A DNA stretch of 64,000 nt from Torreya grandis (taxonomy: Eukaryota; Streptophyta; Pinopsida; Cupressales; Taxaceae): contig JARHVA010001427.1 in the NCBI GenBank assembly GCA_037957365.1, positions 310,001 to 374,000 of the forward strand. Reading direction: 5' to 3'. Every line of letters starts with the position of its first letter. Position 1 is the first letter of the stretch. Shown in pieces: positions 33,840 to 47,430 of the stretch. A program made the translations under genes and the position numbers. The notes beneath the pieces were generated by a model. The model made no database searches. It saw only the letters and a list, made by a program, of their open reading frames with translations, and was not told where the DNA came from.

Positions 33840-34815
33840 TATTTAGATGTGTTGGTTGTAGATGCTCAGAGAACATACAATAATTTGTATATGTTATCAG
33901 ACATCAAAGGTCAAAGATATTGTTTAAGTCAGATTGAAGAAAGTTGGCTATGGCATAGGAGAATGGGGCACATAAATTTTGACAATCTTGTCAACATCAG
34001 CAAGAAGCAAGCAGTCAGATATCTTCCAAAGATTATAAAGCCATCCAACACACATTGTGAACGTTGTCAACATGGGAAGCAGGCTAGAAGGTGGTTCAAA
34101 ACAAAATAATACTTAACCACTCAAATGCTAGAGCTTGTTCACAGTGATCTGTGTGGACCTAGAAAACTCAAAGTACTCAAGGTGAGAAATATTTCATGTT
34201 TCTTATTGATGATTTTTTATGTATGACTTGGGTAATGTTTTTAAATAAAAAATTAGAAGATTTCAAACATTTCAAAGCATTCAAAGCATTAGTTGAGAAT
34301 GAAACCAATTTAAAGATTAAGTGTCTAAGATCAGATCAAGGAGGAAAATTCATGTTAGATCAATTTATTGAGTTTTTTGTAGACCATGGAATAAAGAGAC
34401 ATTATTTAGTAGCTAAAACTCCATAGCAAAATGGAGTAGTTAAACAAAAAAATAAAATAGTTCAGGAGATGGTGAGGACAATGCTAAATGAATCCAAGAT
34501 AATAGATAAATATTGGAGAGAGGAAATTTTTATAGTAGTGCATATTCAGAATAGATCATTATTGAGATTCAATAGTGACAAGACTCCTTATGATCTATGG
34601 AAAGACAAACCAATAATAGTTGATTATTTTAGATTTTTTGGTAGTAGATGCTTCATAAAGAGAACCGATGAAAAACTTGGTATGTTTGAATCTAGAGTAG
34701 ATGAAGGTATATTTCTTTGTTATTCTTTCAAAATTAAAGCTTATTAAATTTATAACAAAAGAACCAAGACAATTATTGAAAGTACAAGTGTCAGGATAGA
34801 AGAAGATAGAACACA
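33840..34815 (+). pseudogene. Copia integrase, catalytic Glu lost
   Basis: The zinc-binding part is intact in its key residues: LWHRRMGHINFDNLV and HCERCQHGKQARR (about 33940-34095). The core opens ELVHSDLCGP (first Asp) near 34130-34160, then a short frameshift, FLIDDF, and KCLRSDQGGKF near 34320 (second Asp). The third catalytic residue, normally Glu in the motif after NGVV, is Lys (AAA at 34442-34444, GVVKQKNKI). Later VMFLN, TPYDLWKDKP and FGSRCFIKR are typical C-terminal copia motifs. A TAG replaces Gln just before NGVV. Confidence 0.85.
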
Positions 34816-34959
34816 AAGAATAAGTGATCTAATAGACATTCCTAAAATCATTGAAGAGGAAGACTTTGAAGAATCAAATAAAGATGAGAAGAAGGAGAAA
34901 AAGGACACCAAAAATCCATCCAAATATGTTCAAAGAAATCATAATGAAAGTGACATCAT

Positions 34960-35720
34960 TGGGGACATAAATGAAGGAATTCACATCAGAAGAATGATGA
35001 TAAGTGAATCTGAGGAAGTTAATTTTTCTTTGTTATCCAAAATTTAGCCCAGAACTTTTTCAAAAGCTAGACATGATAAGCATTGGGTTAAGGCAATGGA
35101 TGAAGAATTAAATTAGATAGAAAAGAATGATACTTTGGAATTAGTACCTAGACCAAAATATCACAATGTGATAGGAACAAAATGGGTTTAAAGAAATAAG
35201 TTGAATGAAAATGGAGAAGTGACTAGGAATAAAGCAAGATTAGTATGTAAAGGATATGCTCAGATTGAGGGAATAGATTTTAAATAAACTTTTTCACTAA
35301 TAGTAAGGCTAGAGGCTATTATAATGTTTCTTGCTTATGCAGTGTTTAAAAATTTCAAATTGTTTCAGATGGATGTCAAATCAGCCTTCCTAAATGGGAA
35401 TCTAGAATAAGAGGTCTACATTGAGCAACCTAAGGGATTTATTCTCTCAAATATTAATAGCCATATATGTAGATTTAAGAAATCAATGTGTGGATTGAAA
35501 CAAGCTCCTAGAGCTTGGTATACAAGACTTGATAAGTACCTACAAGGTCAAGGTTTTAAGAGAGGATTTGTTGATAGTAATCTCTACATCAAAATAGAAG
35601 GTGAGCATTAATTGATTATTGTGGTATATGTTTATGACATCATTTTTGGAGGAAATATTAAAAATATAACAAAAGAATTTTTTTTATAATATGCAAAAAG
35701 AATTTGAGATGTCTATGCTT
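34960..35720 (+). pseudogene. Copia reverse transcriptase, YVDD changed to YVYD
   Basis: Motifs in order: HWVKAMDEELN, GTKWV then RNKLNENGE, KARLVCKGYAQIEGIDF, KLFQMDVKSAFLNGNLE, EVYIEQPKGF, CGLKQAPRAWYTRLDKYL, and the catalytic box. The box reads YVYDIIFGG (TAT at 35633-35635), so the first of the two Asp residues is Tyr. Stops are mostly TAG or TAA at Gln or Glu positions. A small frameshift follows at about 35680. Confidence 0.85.
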
Positions 35721-35799
35721 GGATAATTGTCATTTTTCTCAGGATTATAAATATTTTATTTAGATAAAGGAATTTTCATATCTCAAAGTAAATATGCCA

Positions 35800-36584
35800 A
35801 GGAAATGTTGAAGAAATTTGGTTTTGAGGACTGTGTACCAATTAGCACACCAATGAGTACAAGACATAAGGTGAGCAAGGATGAATATTCACTTGTTATA
35901 GATCAATATTTGTATAGATCTATGATTGGTAGTCTTTTATATCTGACAGCATCAAGTCTAGACATCATATATGTAGTAGGTATAGTTGCAAGATATTAGT
36001 TAGCTCCAAAAGATAGTCATGTTTAGTTGGTGAAAAGAATATTTACATATATCAATGGGATATTGGATTATGGATTATGGTATCCCAAAAATAGATATTT
36101 CACTTTGGTTGCTTATATAGATTTAGATTGTGTAGGTTACTTGGATGATATAAAAAGTACAAGTGGAGGAGCTTTCTTCCTTAGTGATAGCTTAGTATCA
36201 TGGCTAAGAAAAAAGTAGAATTTAGTATCACTTTCTATAGCTGAAGAAAAATATATTGTAGTGGTATTATGTTGTACTCAAGTGCTTTGGATGAAGAAAA
36301 CTTTGGAAGATATTAAGGTAAAATATGATGAATCTATTTCTATATTTTGTAATAACATAAGTGCTATTAATATTTTCAAGAATATAGTGATGCATTTAAG
36401 AACACAATATATTCCCATTAGATATCACTTATTGAGAGAGTAGGTTGCAGATCAACAGGTTAAGATGGACTATATCAATACTATAGAGTAGATTGTAGAT
36501 ATTTTCAAAAGGGAACTACCAAAAGACACATTTGAGTATTTATGGGAGAAGTTGGGAGTAATTTATTTTGCTTCCTATCATTGA
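35800..36584 (+). pseudogene. Copia RNase H and polyprotein end
   Basis: Typical copia RT-RNase H connection (MIGSLLYLTASSLDIIYVVG) and RNase H: YIDLDCVGYLDDIKSTSGGA, SLVSWLRKK, then SLSIAEEKYIVVV. The acidic residues of the active site can all be found (Asp, Glu, Asp). Open pieces at 35805-35999, 36027-36218 and 36261-36443 are joined by single TAG stops. The polyprotein ends with TGA at 36582-36584. This would degrade the RNA strand during reverse transcription. Confidence 0.85.
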
Positions 36585-36803
36585 GGTTAAACATCAATTG
36601 AGGGGGGGGCTAAGTGTTAGCTCAAAGTAGGTGCTTTTCCATTGATGTCAAAGGGGTGGAATAATAGGTACAAGCATAGAAATAGGTATAGGGATTAGGT
36701 ACATGTTGCTACAGTAAGGGGGAGTTACTGTATGTTTTATTTAGATGGGAGTATATGTAAGGTTCAAGATGTGGTAGTTTTAGTTTGAAGTTTCCATCAA
36801 TGA

Positions 36804-36816
36804 CAAAGGGGGATAT
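36804..36816 (+). promoter_or_regulatory. Polypurine tract
   Basis: CAAAGGGGGATAT lies directly before the 3' LTR start at 36817, the usual position for plus-strand priming in copia elements. Confidence 0.85.
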
Positions 36817-37610
36817 TGTTGGAAATATTGTCATTGATGTTAAAGGTCTAGAATTATTGGTGATAAAGGCCCCATTGTATTTATTGGTATTTTTAATATT
36901 CATATCTTGGCTAATATGTGTTAATATTTATTTAATATTAATGAATATATTTTTGGTTGCATATAAGTCAAAAGAGGGCCCATGGAGAAGTCAAAGAGTC
37001 ATAGGGTAAAAGATGAAAGAGGAATGGGATGCATTTTCTCATGAAGAGTCATCTTGAGGAATTTAAAGAGTCACCATGTGAAGACAAAAGAGGGTATGGT
37101 GAATTTTTCCATGAAGGGACACCTTGATGAATATGAAAAGTCACCAAGATAAAGACAAAATAGGAAAGGATGCTTTTGCTTATGAAGGGTCACCATATGA
37201 ATTTTCAAATGCAAGGATACAAAGGGTCATGCAAGTTTGGTACCATTTTCCATGAGGATTGAAGGGTCACAAAGGGTGAATTCCAAAGGTCATTTAGAAA
37301 GGTATAAATAAAGGATTGAGAAGCCATTTATAATATTCAAGAGAGTATATGGTTTGTATCTATTTTCAAAGAGAGAAAAGTAGGAGATATTGTAGAGTTA
37401 TATCATTTATTGAGTAAGAAAAATTGAGAGATATTTGTGTTTTATACGCAAGAGGGGTTGGTGCTCACAAATAGTTGTTTTGTTGGCACTCAGCACAGGG
37501 GTTGGTGCTCCTACAAGTTAGTCCTTGCCTACTCTATATTTTGAGTTGGTGCTCATTCAAATACTTGAGATTGTTCTCCATGGTTTTTCCCAATTTGGGT
37601 ATCCATGTAA

Positions 37611-37642
<32 letters not shown>

Positions 37643-37783
37643 ATGTGGTACATATTATTGTTTCAATTTTATTACATATCTTGAATGTGTAATTAAGTGG
37701 TTAGAGAAAAGAAATCATATTAAGTAAAAGATATATAATATACTGATTCACCCCCCCCTTCTAAGTATATTTCATTCTTAACA
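36817..37783 (+). mobile_element. Copia 3' LTR
   Basis: 967 bp, TGTTGGAAAT to TCTTAACA, aligned with the 5' LTR. TATA box at 37303-37310, CT run 37616-37642. It has a short C-rich run near the 3' end (37751-37758) that differs from the 5' copy. Confidence 0.95.
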
Positions 37784-37788
37784 TGTAT
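37784..37788 (+). repeat. Target-site duplication, right copy (TGTAT)
   Basis: Matches 30446-30450. Confidence 0.9.
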
Positions 37789-40700
37789 ATCCTAATTTAT
37801 TGTACTCAGACCCTTTAATTATAACACTTATTTTTGGTCACTTTCATACCAAAATGTGAATTTAGTTTAATTCATAAAAAACAAGACATTTTAAGCCTAG
37901 AAATCACCTGAATCTCCCATTTTTATCTATGTAAGTTATTTAATTTCCCATAAATGTGATGAGGCTAGATTATTTAGTGTATTACCCTATATTCATCACT
38001 AACCTAGTTTAGTTCTAACCCTAGTCAAATTATGACCTAGTAATTTGACACTTTTGACATGTTAAGTATTAGTTCTTGGCATTTAAATTTTTTACAAAAG
38101 CCAAAAATAACTAAGGAAGACTAATTATATTTCAAATCCTAATTAAATTGTATAAACAAAAATTCCAAATCAAATTAGTGAATTTCATTTACTAAAAAAA
38201 GAACTTTTAGCCAAATATGAAGTCAAAAGTCCAATGAGATAATGAAGTGATTTATTATCTCATAAATATTCAAAAATATGACTCACACCTCAAATATATC
38301 TAAAGTGAGTTTCCATGCCTCAAATAAATCTAAAATTGAGGTGTCAAGATTTCATTAGTGCCTTAACCCCACCCAGAGTTAAACTGTCTCAACCTAAGTT
38401 AATTTAGACTTAACCCAAGTTAGAATTTAACCTAACCTAACTAGGGTTAGAGTTGTTTATTTGAGCTATAAATAAAATTTCCCACACCATTTTTTAACAA
38501 AATTTTATTTCTAAGGTTATTCTTTTGGAATACCTTCTTGAATCCTTTGAGAGTAGTGTTATAATGCCTAATTTATGCTAAGCTTCACAAAAAGCCACAA
38601 GTGACTATTGGAGAGATGCTACCACCATTTAATAGCATTATTAAAAGCCTAAAATCATCATATGTTGAGAATGAACATCTTTATGCCAAAAAGTGAGCAT
38701 CAAATGTGACAAAGGATGTAAGAAAATTGTATTGTCTTCATCTCTATTTTGTGTTCTTGATTATTAAGTTATGCTCCCCTAGTTTTTAGGTAGGAATGTT
38801 TAGTCTTAATGAATTATTATGCTTGATTTTTTCTCATTTAGAATAATAAGAGACTAATCTACATATTTTTTACTCTTTGAACTCATAAAGTACATAATTA
38901 CATGCTCAATGGGACTAAGCATCCTATATAGATAAGGAGATTAATATGATAGCTTTAATTTTTCTAACAGATGTATTTAAATCTTTAAGTTTAGAGTTTT
39001 AACATTGAATTTTACATATTTTTTAACAAGTTTATGGGGATCAATTACAATTGTTAAAATCATTGTCTATTTTAATAATCAACCATGATCTCTATGTCAA
39101 AAAAGAGTAAGGTAGGAACATATTTAAAATTGATTTCTATTGATTTTGCTTGCCTTTTATTTTATGCTTAATGATCTATTTGTTGTCTATGTAACATTTA
39201 TTTTAATAGAGCCATGATAATTTTGATTCTTAAAATTATTTAATCAACCATTTTTCATTTGAAATATTTTTTTTATCTATTTATTGGAAATGTTGACAAT
39301 CTGACCGAATCAATGTCGATTTCAAGAATCAACATTGATCTCTGTGTGATCAGTGAAAATTTTATCTGAGACAAAAGTAAAAACTTGAGAGCTCAAATTA
39401 AATTTTTGTTTACTTAATTTTGGGATTTTAATTAGGAAACCCCTCTAAGATTTTATAGGACCTAAGGTTGAGAGATAAAATATTAATCATTGTTAAAATC
39501 TCATATACATATTGTTTGTTGCTTAAAATCCTCTAGGTTATATTTGTATTTTAGTTGTTTTTAAAGTTTTTACAAGTGCAAACAAGGCCAAGGGGACAAA
39601 ATTTCAATCACATGTTAATTTAGTGCTATTAAAATGAATATACATCTTATTTAGAGATCTTAAGAGCCTTTTCACTTTATGCTTGTTTTTCATTATTAGC
39701 TAAATTTCAAAGTTTATTAGACTAATTTCTTTATTTGTAGCCAACTATGAACTATTGCATGTATGCTCTCCCCCTATACCCTTTAGGGAACTCAGGTGAC
39801 CAAATCACTTAGTTTATTTCCTTTGTTTAAAAAGTTATGTCAGAAAGAATGTTGCATATGCTATCCCCATGCTTTGTGTGACTTGGGTGAAAATAACCTA
39901 TAAATTTATTTATTGATTTCTTTTTCTACATTTGGATTGTGGGTGGGAGTTCATTTCCTCCCTAAAATTTCTTTATAGGTGTGTTGACATGTGGTTTCAT
40001 CTCCCAGCATCATACCAACCCCATTTTATAGTGGGGTATACAAATTATGAAAACCATTAGATGGGATAGTGGTGAGTGGTTAGCCTAACCATCCCAATAG
40101 GTAACTAGTACATGTGGTACTTTACATCAAAATCCACTAAGCATTACATGGATGAAATTTCTATGTAAAGGAACATACCATTACATAATAAGCTAGGTAG
40201 TTTGGATTCATTTGATGTGATTAGACCCTTGTGTTAGCCACATATATGACCATCTAATATATTTGATATTTATATATTTTATTAAAAACCCCACTTACCA
40301 CAATATTTATTACCAAATTTCAAGTGATCCTCACTCTAAGTTCATGCCACATATCAATTCTTGAGAGACAAAGGAGGGAATAAAAACTCTACCTACACCT
40401 ATACTTTAATTTTTGGATTAACACTTAATTCTTCACCAAAATTAGTATATTTATGGAAACTTTGGTAGGAGATACACACACCCATGTTAGTTTTTAGATA
40501 TAAGATGAACCATTAGTGATAATTATATTTACTTTGATTTACATGTGTGTTTTTAGACCAAAATTATTTGTTTATTTTTTCATGTCAAAACAAGTCCAAA
40601 ATATTCATGTTATTTTTGCACCCCTTTAGTATAAGAGGTGTTATTATATCTATTTATGTCACACTTGTTACCTTAGATATTTGTTTAAAAACCACTTTTG

Positions 40701-41725
40701 TGTCTGTTGTTTAAATGGGATGTTGTTACACTACCTATTTCATCCCAAAATTTTGCCTTAAATATTCTAGTCTAAAATCATTTGCCATGATATTTGTTTG
40801 AAGGAGCATTGTTACACTACCTAATTTATCCCAATCTCTTGTCACTTTTGAAACCTTCTTCTAAGCTATTTTTGTACCTATCTTATTTAAAACATGTTTT
40901 TGTACTTCCCATTTTAGTCTAGCCTTTGCCTTAGAACATTTGAGTATTTTTTCATTAAATCCAAAATTCAACCTTTCAAAGTGAAAACACTATACTAATT
41001 AGATTCATGACAAAGCCTCATCTAATTTGGGCTTAGGTTATGTAACTTTTATGTTTGGATTCTATTACTTAGGTTTATTTCTATTTTATCTAAAAGACCC
41101 ATTGCCTAGATTGAGTAATTATTATTTTTTAGTACCTTGTTTAGAGTATCTTTTTTAGACAAGTTTTTTCCATGTACTTTATTTAAGGTTTGTTGTGATA
41201 AATTTTTGCCTATCCTAGTTTCAATGTTATAATAGTTTTCATGATTCAAAATTTGAGTCTTAAGTGAATCAATTACTAAGTTATGTCTGATCTAATTACC
41301 TTAGTTTAGTTTTCTTTTGAGTTCTTGTTTTATTTTTGTTATTTCAATTTTATCTTTGTTTTTAACATGATTATAAACACCTTTGGGATAATCATTTCTA
41401 TCTCTTGATTCTAGTTCACAATTTTTATACTTTGTTAAGACACTCTTATGACTGATTATAACTACCTATGGAAAAATTAGTAATATATCCATAAACAATT
41501 TTTATCCTTTATGTTACTTTTACTACTGATTATAACCACCTTTAGGCAAATTAATATCATTTTCTTAGACCAGTATCACATTTATTTTATCCTACCTTTG
41601 CCTAGTTTAGTTGTTTATTCATTTTTCCCTCTTTTATAGATCCAAAGGTATTTTATTTTTATACCTTTATTGTGTATTACCTTTAGACCCTTTATTTTTC
41701 ATGTGACCTATCCATATATCTAAAC
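37789..41725. other. Long AT-rich flank upstream of element B gag
   Basis: No coding homology. Probably LTR and leader of element B. A TATAAATA-like box lies within gagctataaataaaa at about 38464. Three decayed copies of a GATTATAACTACCT-type repeat occur at 41370-41560, and a direct repeat TTGTTACACTACCTA is at 40723 and 40809. Similar repeats reappear after element B's pol. I could not define LTR ends. The copia element may have inserted in this DNA. Confidence 0.45.
41365..41565 (+). repeat. Three-copy repeat upstream of element B gag
   Basis: Copies near 41375, 41455 and 41525, each with a GATTATAA core followed by ACACC, CTACC or CCACC, then TTTGGG or a similar G-rich trinucleotide and an ATTAGTA-like segment. 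The same motif, also three copies, is at 50830-50970 downstream of pol. Confidence 0.55.
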
Positions 41726-44700
41726 ATGGCCTATTACACATGTAGCAAAACTATGTATAATCCTAGCTATGGGAAATTTGTGACCAATGACCCTTTTATT
41801 CAAGATTCATATGATGATGTCACTTATGAGATGGATCATTATCCATATTCTAACATCCCATATGTTAAAAAAAGACATGACCCTTTAGCACAATATTTGG
41901 TAACTATGCTTCCTTATCCAGGTTAGGAGTCAAAGTAAATGCAATAATAACATGCTCAAATAATGCCTAACATTGAAAAAGACTAACAAAAAGATCCCTA
42001 CTATGTGACAACACCAAGATAAATGAGAAATGATCTATAGTTTTTTGAACACCATTTTTTACAAGATAAATATGAAGTTATTGGTAGAGCTATCAAAGTA
42101 GGGGCCAAGTTTCTACCGGACTTCCCACATGAAAGTCTAAGCAATTTGATTAGAACACCTAGTAATGCACTATGAATTCAACCATTCAAAAAATCATCTA
42201 CTAATTATAGCCAAGATCTTGTCTAAATGTCATAACAAGACCAAAATATACTTTCAAAATGAAAATTTTATAATGGATAAATAAATGGAATATGTATAAA
42301 AAATGTACTAAAACTATCTAAACCTAGCTTATAAACTCAATGAAAGGGTTATTTGTATCACATTGCTTATTGAGATAGCTCCATAGATAGGGAAACAAAT
42401 ATATACCTTAGGATATAAAAGTTAAAATGTAGACCCATTTAGCCAAATCTTGTTGGTTGTTGATATGTATAATTGTCATATTTCAATGGAAGATAGTGTT
42501 GTTCAAATAGAAGACCACACATAAAATTATGTAGATAAAATAAAAATGAAATCTAATTTAAACCAAAGTGGGTCTAATTGAACACCAAGTAATACACAAC
42601 AAGTTCCTCCAAATAATGTCATGAGTGGATTGCAATAATAGGTAATAGGTATGACTATTTACCAAACTCAACAAGCAACCTCCACTCCCCAACCTACTTC
42701 TTCCTTGAGTGTGAAATAGAGGGAAATAAGTCAAAAATAAACCAACTTACCATTATAAAAAGTGTAGAACACTACAACACCTTAATAGGTGACAACAAAT
42801 ATTCTACCATAATAAGCCCAAACCAATGTACCTTATCAATCACAAACATTGTCTAACCAATAATGTATTAATATTGGTCAAAAATCTACATTTGGTCAAC
42901 AATAATAACTTATAAATCAATAGCTTCCAAATCAATAATAAATAAACAAATAGTTTCTAAACCAACAATAAGTGACATTTTAACAAGTTCCAAACTAATA
43001 AGTATTTCTTATACAACTACCAATCAAATAATAGGTGTTTATCCAAATATAAGGTTATTACATACAACATGTATGAGTGATTGGTAACAATAACCTTTCA
43101 CCCAATGAGTATCACACATGAAATAAGGATAAAACTACCAACACCTTTAATAACAGGGATCTAGTCAGCAATGTGTTCTCTATATACATCAAGGTTCAAC
43201 AAGTAGACAACAAGTTCCCTCCTAATCCCAATAACACTAACATATTATATAGATATAAATTCCATCAACATAGCCATAATTCACTAACTAGGGTTATGTA
43301 TCCAACCTAAACCAAAATGTGACTCAACAACAATGTATTTTATACCCATAATGCAATCCTAATGCATGGATTTGCATACCTAGTCATATGGCCAATTCAA
43401 CTAGCATCCTATAATACACCTATCCTATTCAAATCAATCTAACTTTGATCACACAACCTCTACAACAATAAGACACTCATTATTATTTCTTTGCCTAAGA
43501 GTTTTAATAGATGAACAATGTAATTCAAGTGATATGGGTTAGAAAATAAATAAAGAAATTAAAATTAGAGGAGATATGCTCTTACCCATTTAACATAGAA
43601 TATTTATAGATACCATTTTTACTAGGATATGATCTTCCTAAATTTGATAAATATTAAGTCAAAGGTGACCCTAGAGAGAATTTGAAGGAATTACTTATTG
43701 CCTACCATCTGGTGGCCTATAGTGATATATACTTTCTTCTAATCTTCCCAAGGAGGATAGATGTACAAGATTTGGAATGGCTATTCAAATTACTGAAGAA
43801 ATAAGTACCTCAATTAGATGATATCTCAAAGATGTTTATACAACACTTTTCATATAATATCAAGCATGAGATTACTATTATGGATTAAGGCCAAGCTAAA
43901 TAGAAAATTGGTAAAATATTCATTGCATACTTGCAACATTAGAGATCCCTAACATGTTAGTTCACTCATAATCTACCAAACAAATAATTATCTATAATAT
44001 TTACTAGGAGCCTACACAATGAGATATCCTATCATCTCAAGATGTAGTGTTCTCATACATTTGAATAGGTCATAGAAAAGGAATACATATTGATAAATCC
44101 ATTATCAACATAGGCATAATCAAGCTATATTATTCTAATTATAACCAAAAATATAACCAAGGATAAAACCATAGTCAAAACTAAAGTAATGGCTTCAATT
44201 CCACCTAAAGCCAATAATAAAAAAATACCTAAACCATACAACCATGATAAAAAAGCTGTTGGTAATGGGGTTACTGAATCATTCCATGTTTAAATGGTGT
44301 AAACATTGGCTATCTGAATACCTTCACCATATCAATAACCACTTCCTCCATACATTTATCCAAGGCCTCCACAAAACAAAATGCCACAAATTCAAAACCA
44401 ATTACAAACCCCTCTTTCGTGGAGAAGACCAACAATTACCAAAAACTTTATTGACCTTGGTGATCCTATAAATTTTGTGTTTTGAAGATTGGTTCAAACA
44501 AATATGATCATTTGGCCTATACTAAAGACATTTCTTAAAGATACTCCTTTTCTTGACTAGTATAAAGAACATGAATTTTATGAGTACCATCATGTTAAAG
44601 GACATTCCATAAGATGGTGTATCTAACTTAGACATCTAATTGAGAATGTGCTAGAGAATGAAGAGATAGAAAGAGACATCAATGCTCCCATGAAAAATTA
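41726..44700 (+). pseudogene. Element B Gag
   Basis: The start is taken at ATG 41726, the first Met of a 66-codon open stretch (MAYYTCSKTMYNPSYGKFVT). It continues in broken frames with a Gln/Asn-rich segment (about 42600-43330) where many CAA/CAG codons are now TAA/TAG. The Gag core (about 43610-44130) reads LPKFDKY, VKGDPRENLKELLIAYHLVA, LIFPRRIDVQDLEWLF, and FIQHFSYNIKHEITI, typical of plant Ty3/Gypsy Gag, allowing stops as Gln. The knuckle near 44570-44615 (YEYHHVKGHSIRWC) has Tyr at the first Cys. The part after it is Asn-rich. Confidence 0.6.
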
Positions 44701-45235
44701 AAACTTGGGTATCCACTAGAATCTATTTCCATAACATAACAATAACAACAAATAGGAGTAATACCAATAAAAATAGTAAAAATGGTATATAACTCCACCA
44801 TAAAATTAGTAATAATAATGAAAACCATAAAAACAACATAATAGTCAAAACTAAGGGTAAAATGATCAAACCAACCAAGTAGATCATCATGCCATTATAT
44901 ATAACTATAATAATTTTGTAGGACACATTTTAGGAGGTCATATTTCCATCATAACTATCATCCCTATACCAACTACAAATAGACATAGACCTTTGCCTAA
45001 CAATGCCTATTTATTAAATAATACCTACCAACCTCCTTATGTTGGTGATTCTTCTACAGGTGATATTGACAATTAGACACCATATTGTCCAATAATCATC
45101 ATTCTAAGCCTCCCTACCTACCCATTTAACTACCAAATCCAGATTCTATATCAATATTTCACAATCACAACTTGCCAAGGTAGAGTAATTATTAGAGGAC
45201 TAAAACCAAATACTATAAATGAGCCTCATCAACTT

Positions 45236-45800
45236 TTGGTGCCTATAAAAAATAAACCAAGTTATAAAACTGATGGGAAGACCTATGATATTATGGAAAA
45301 ACTAAAAAAGACACCTAAACACATCTCCATCATGGATTTGTTATTCATATCTACCATCCACAAAGACATATTGAATGAGTATTTTAATCAATCCCTTGTG
45401 CCAAATAATATCACTATAAACAAATTCCAAGCCATGGTAGGACACTTGGGCCCTAGCTAATGTCTCACCTTTAACCAAAGTGATATGTATTATATGGGTC
45501 TTTTGCATAATAACCCATTATACATTAAAGTTAATATAATGAACCATAGATTAAAATGTGTCCTTGTAGATAATGGTTTAGGTCTTAACATTATGTCTCT
45601 AAAGTTGGTAAAACACCTTAGATATAAATTAGATGATTTGTAGCTAGATTCCATGGTTATCAAGGCATATGATAATGAAAAACATGAATCTCAAGGTACT
45701 TTTATCCTACCAGTAGTCATTAGGTGATTGACCCATGATACTCTATGCCATGTTTAGACATATAATTATCCTAAAACTTATTATTTGGCCAACCCTATAT
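45236..45800 (+). pseudogene. Element B aspartic protease
   Basis: An open 74-codon lead (45236-45460) precedes the protease core, which reads CVLVDNGLGLNIMSLKLV (about 45555-45610). Asp-Asn-Gly stands at the active site, a variant found in some Tat-lineage proteases and not necessarily a defect. Further on TFILPVVI is the strand before the second half. Stops are frequent after 45640. Confidence 0.6.
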
Positions 45801-47430
45801 CTATGAAATTAGGGTTATACCTTTTGCATTTCATTAGTGTATAAAATTTCCACACTCAGGAATGGAAGTGACTATACCTATTGATCTTCATCTATATTAG
45901 TATTATAAATACATTTAGGTAGAGTATAAAAGTTATAGCTACCAAATTGGCATGAATCCTATGCCTAAATAATATGCAAAAAAATTCAAAAAAGGAAAAT
46001 AAATTGAATCATACTTAGAAGATAATTACATTAACCTTAATAACTTAACCTCTACAGCAACCATGCCTTCACCAAAAATTTCTAAACACTTCTATGTCAC
46101 TGATAAAGGTCTTAGATAATATAACACCCATAATGCATTCCATTTTCCAAATTGCCTAAAAATCTTAAAGTTTATGGGAGACCTATGGCCAAAACTAATA
46201 TTATGGCATGAGAAATTAAAGGAAAATCTCAGTTGAATAAATCCATTATCTTTAAACTAGCCTTTGGCATAGAATAGGACCACTTAAAATAAGATTATTC
46301 ATGGCTCTATATTGATGACTTAGCTGACTTTTACCAAAGTATGAAGTATGTTATTCCTAATTATAATATGGATCACCTAGCTTATGAAGGCAAAGGCCTC
46401 AGGTTACATTGAAAGGCATGATCAAACCAATCTTATAGGCTAAATACAAGGTAACTCATGGTATAAGACTTAAACTACTTTGGGGTGACCCCACATATCA
46501 TATTTGTGTTTCAACACTAATGAATACTGATAATAATGATAAAAACAACATAGGGTATGATAATATCATCTATAATGACCTTGCCACTACAAACTTGCTT
46601 AACCTCCATGCCATATGCAATATTATGCTTATTTATCAAGTTTCACTTTTAACCCTTTACCATCCATAATTGATATAATAGGACCATCAAGAGTTAAAAA
46701 TGTCATGAGATAAGTTCAAAAATGATGAGGACATATATGACTTTCTAGGATTAAGGAGTCATAGTCCTCTTAGAGACCATAAGTAGGGATTTACTATTAG
46801 ATAGGATCTCATTGCCTACTTCAAAGAGCTGGTGAAATTACCTAGGAAAAAACAAAAATAAAATCAAACATTGAGGTTTGAAAGTGAAAACCTCTTTGGG
46901 GTTATTTCTGACAAGGTAAAAAGTAAAGATAAAGGCAAGTCTCTTAGTAAAAACCAATTTCTAGTTCCATGACATGGAGATGTTCACCCCTCTTCTTATT
47001 AAGCACAAGAGACCAATATCCCATAGTCTATTTATGGATTAGATATTAGTATTGAAAAGTGATAGGATTTTACATATATTTTTCAAGAGTGCCAGGAGGT
47101 ATTTTTATCATGGTTTTTGCTAAATTAGGAGATTATGATTCTTCATGTTTGGGAGAATTAAATGAGATAGTCTATTTAAAATACTTTGGCATTGTTAATT
47201 AGTTTAAATCCTTTCTAACTTTCTAGATGATGGCTCTATACTTCCGGTGGAGAACACTTTAGATGTAAATATTTGGACTCCAAAGGACCTAAAGTGGATT
47301 ATACTAGGTGTGTCCCTCATTGGTGAAGAACATGAAGTTTTAACATCCATTTTAAGGATATTTATTGGCATATTTTCATGGACCTATTTGGATATGCCAA
47401 GATTACACCCTACCTTGGTTGTATAACATA
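45800..47430 (+). pseudogene. Element B protease-RT linker, decayed
   Basis: Broken coding sequence in all three plus frames; no domain recognised. It corresponds in position to the linker in elements A and C, but is not alignable by eye. Confidence 0.4.
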
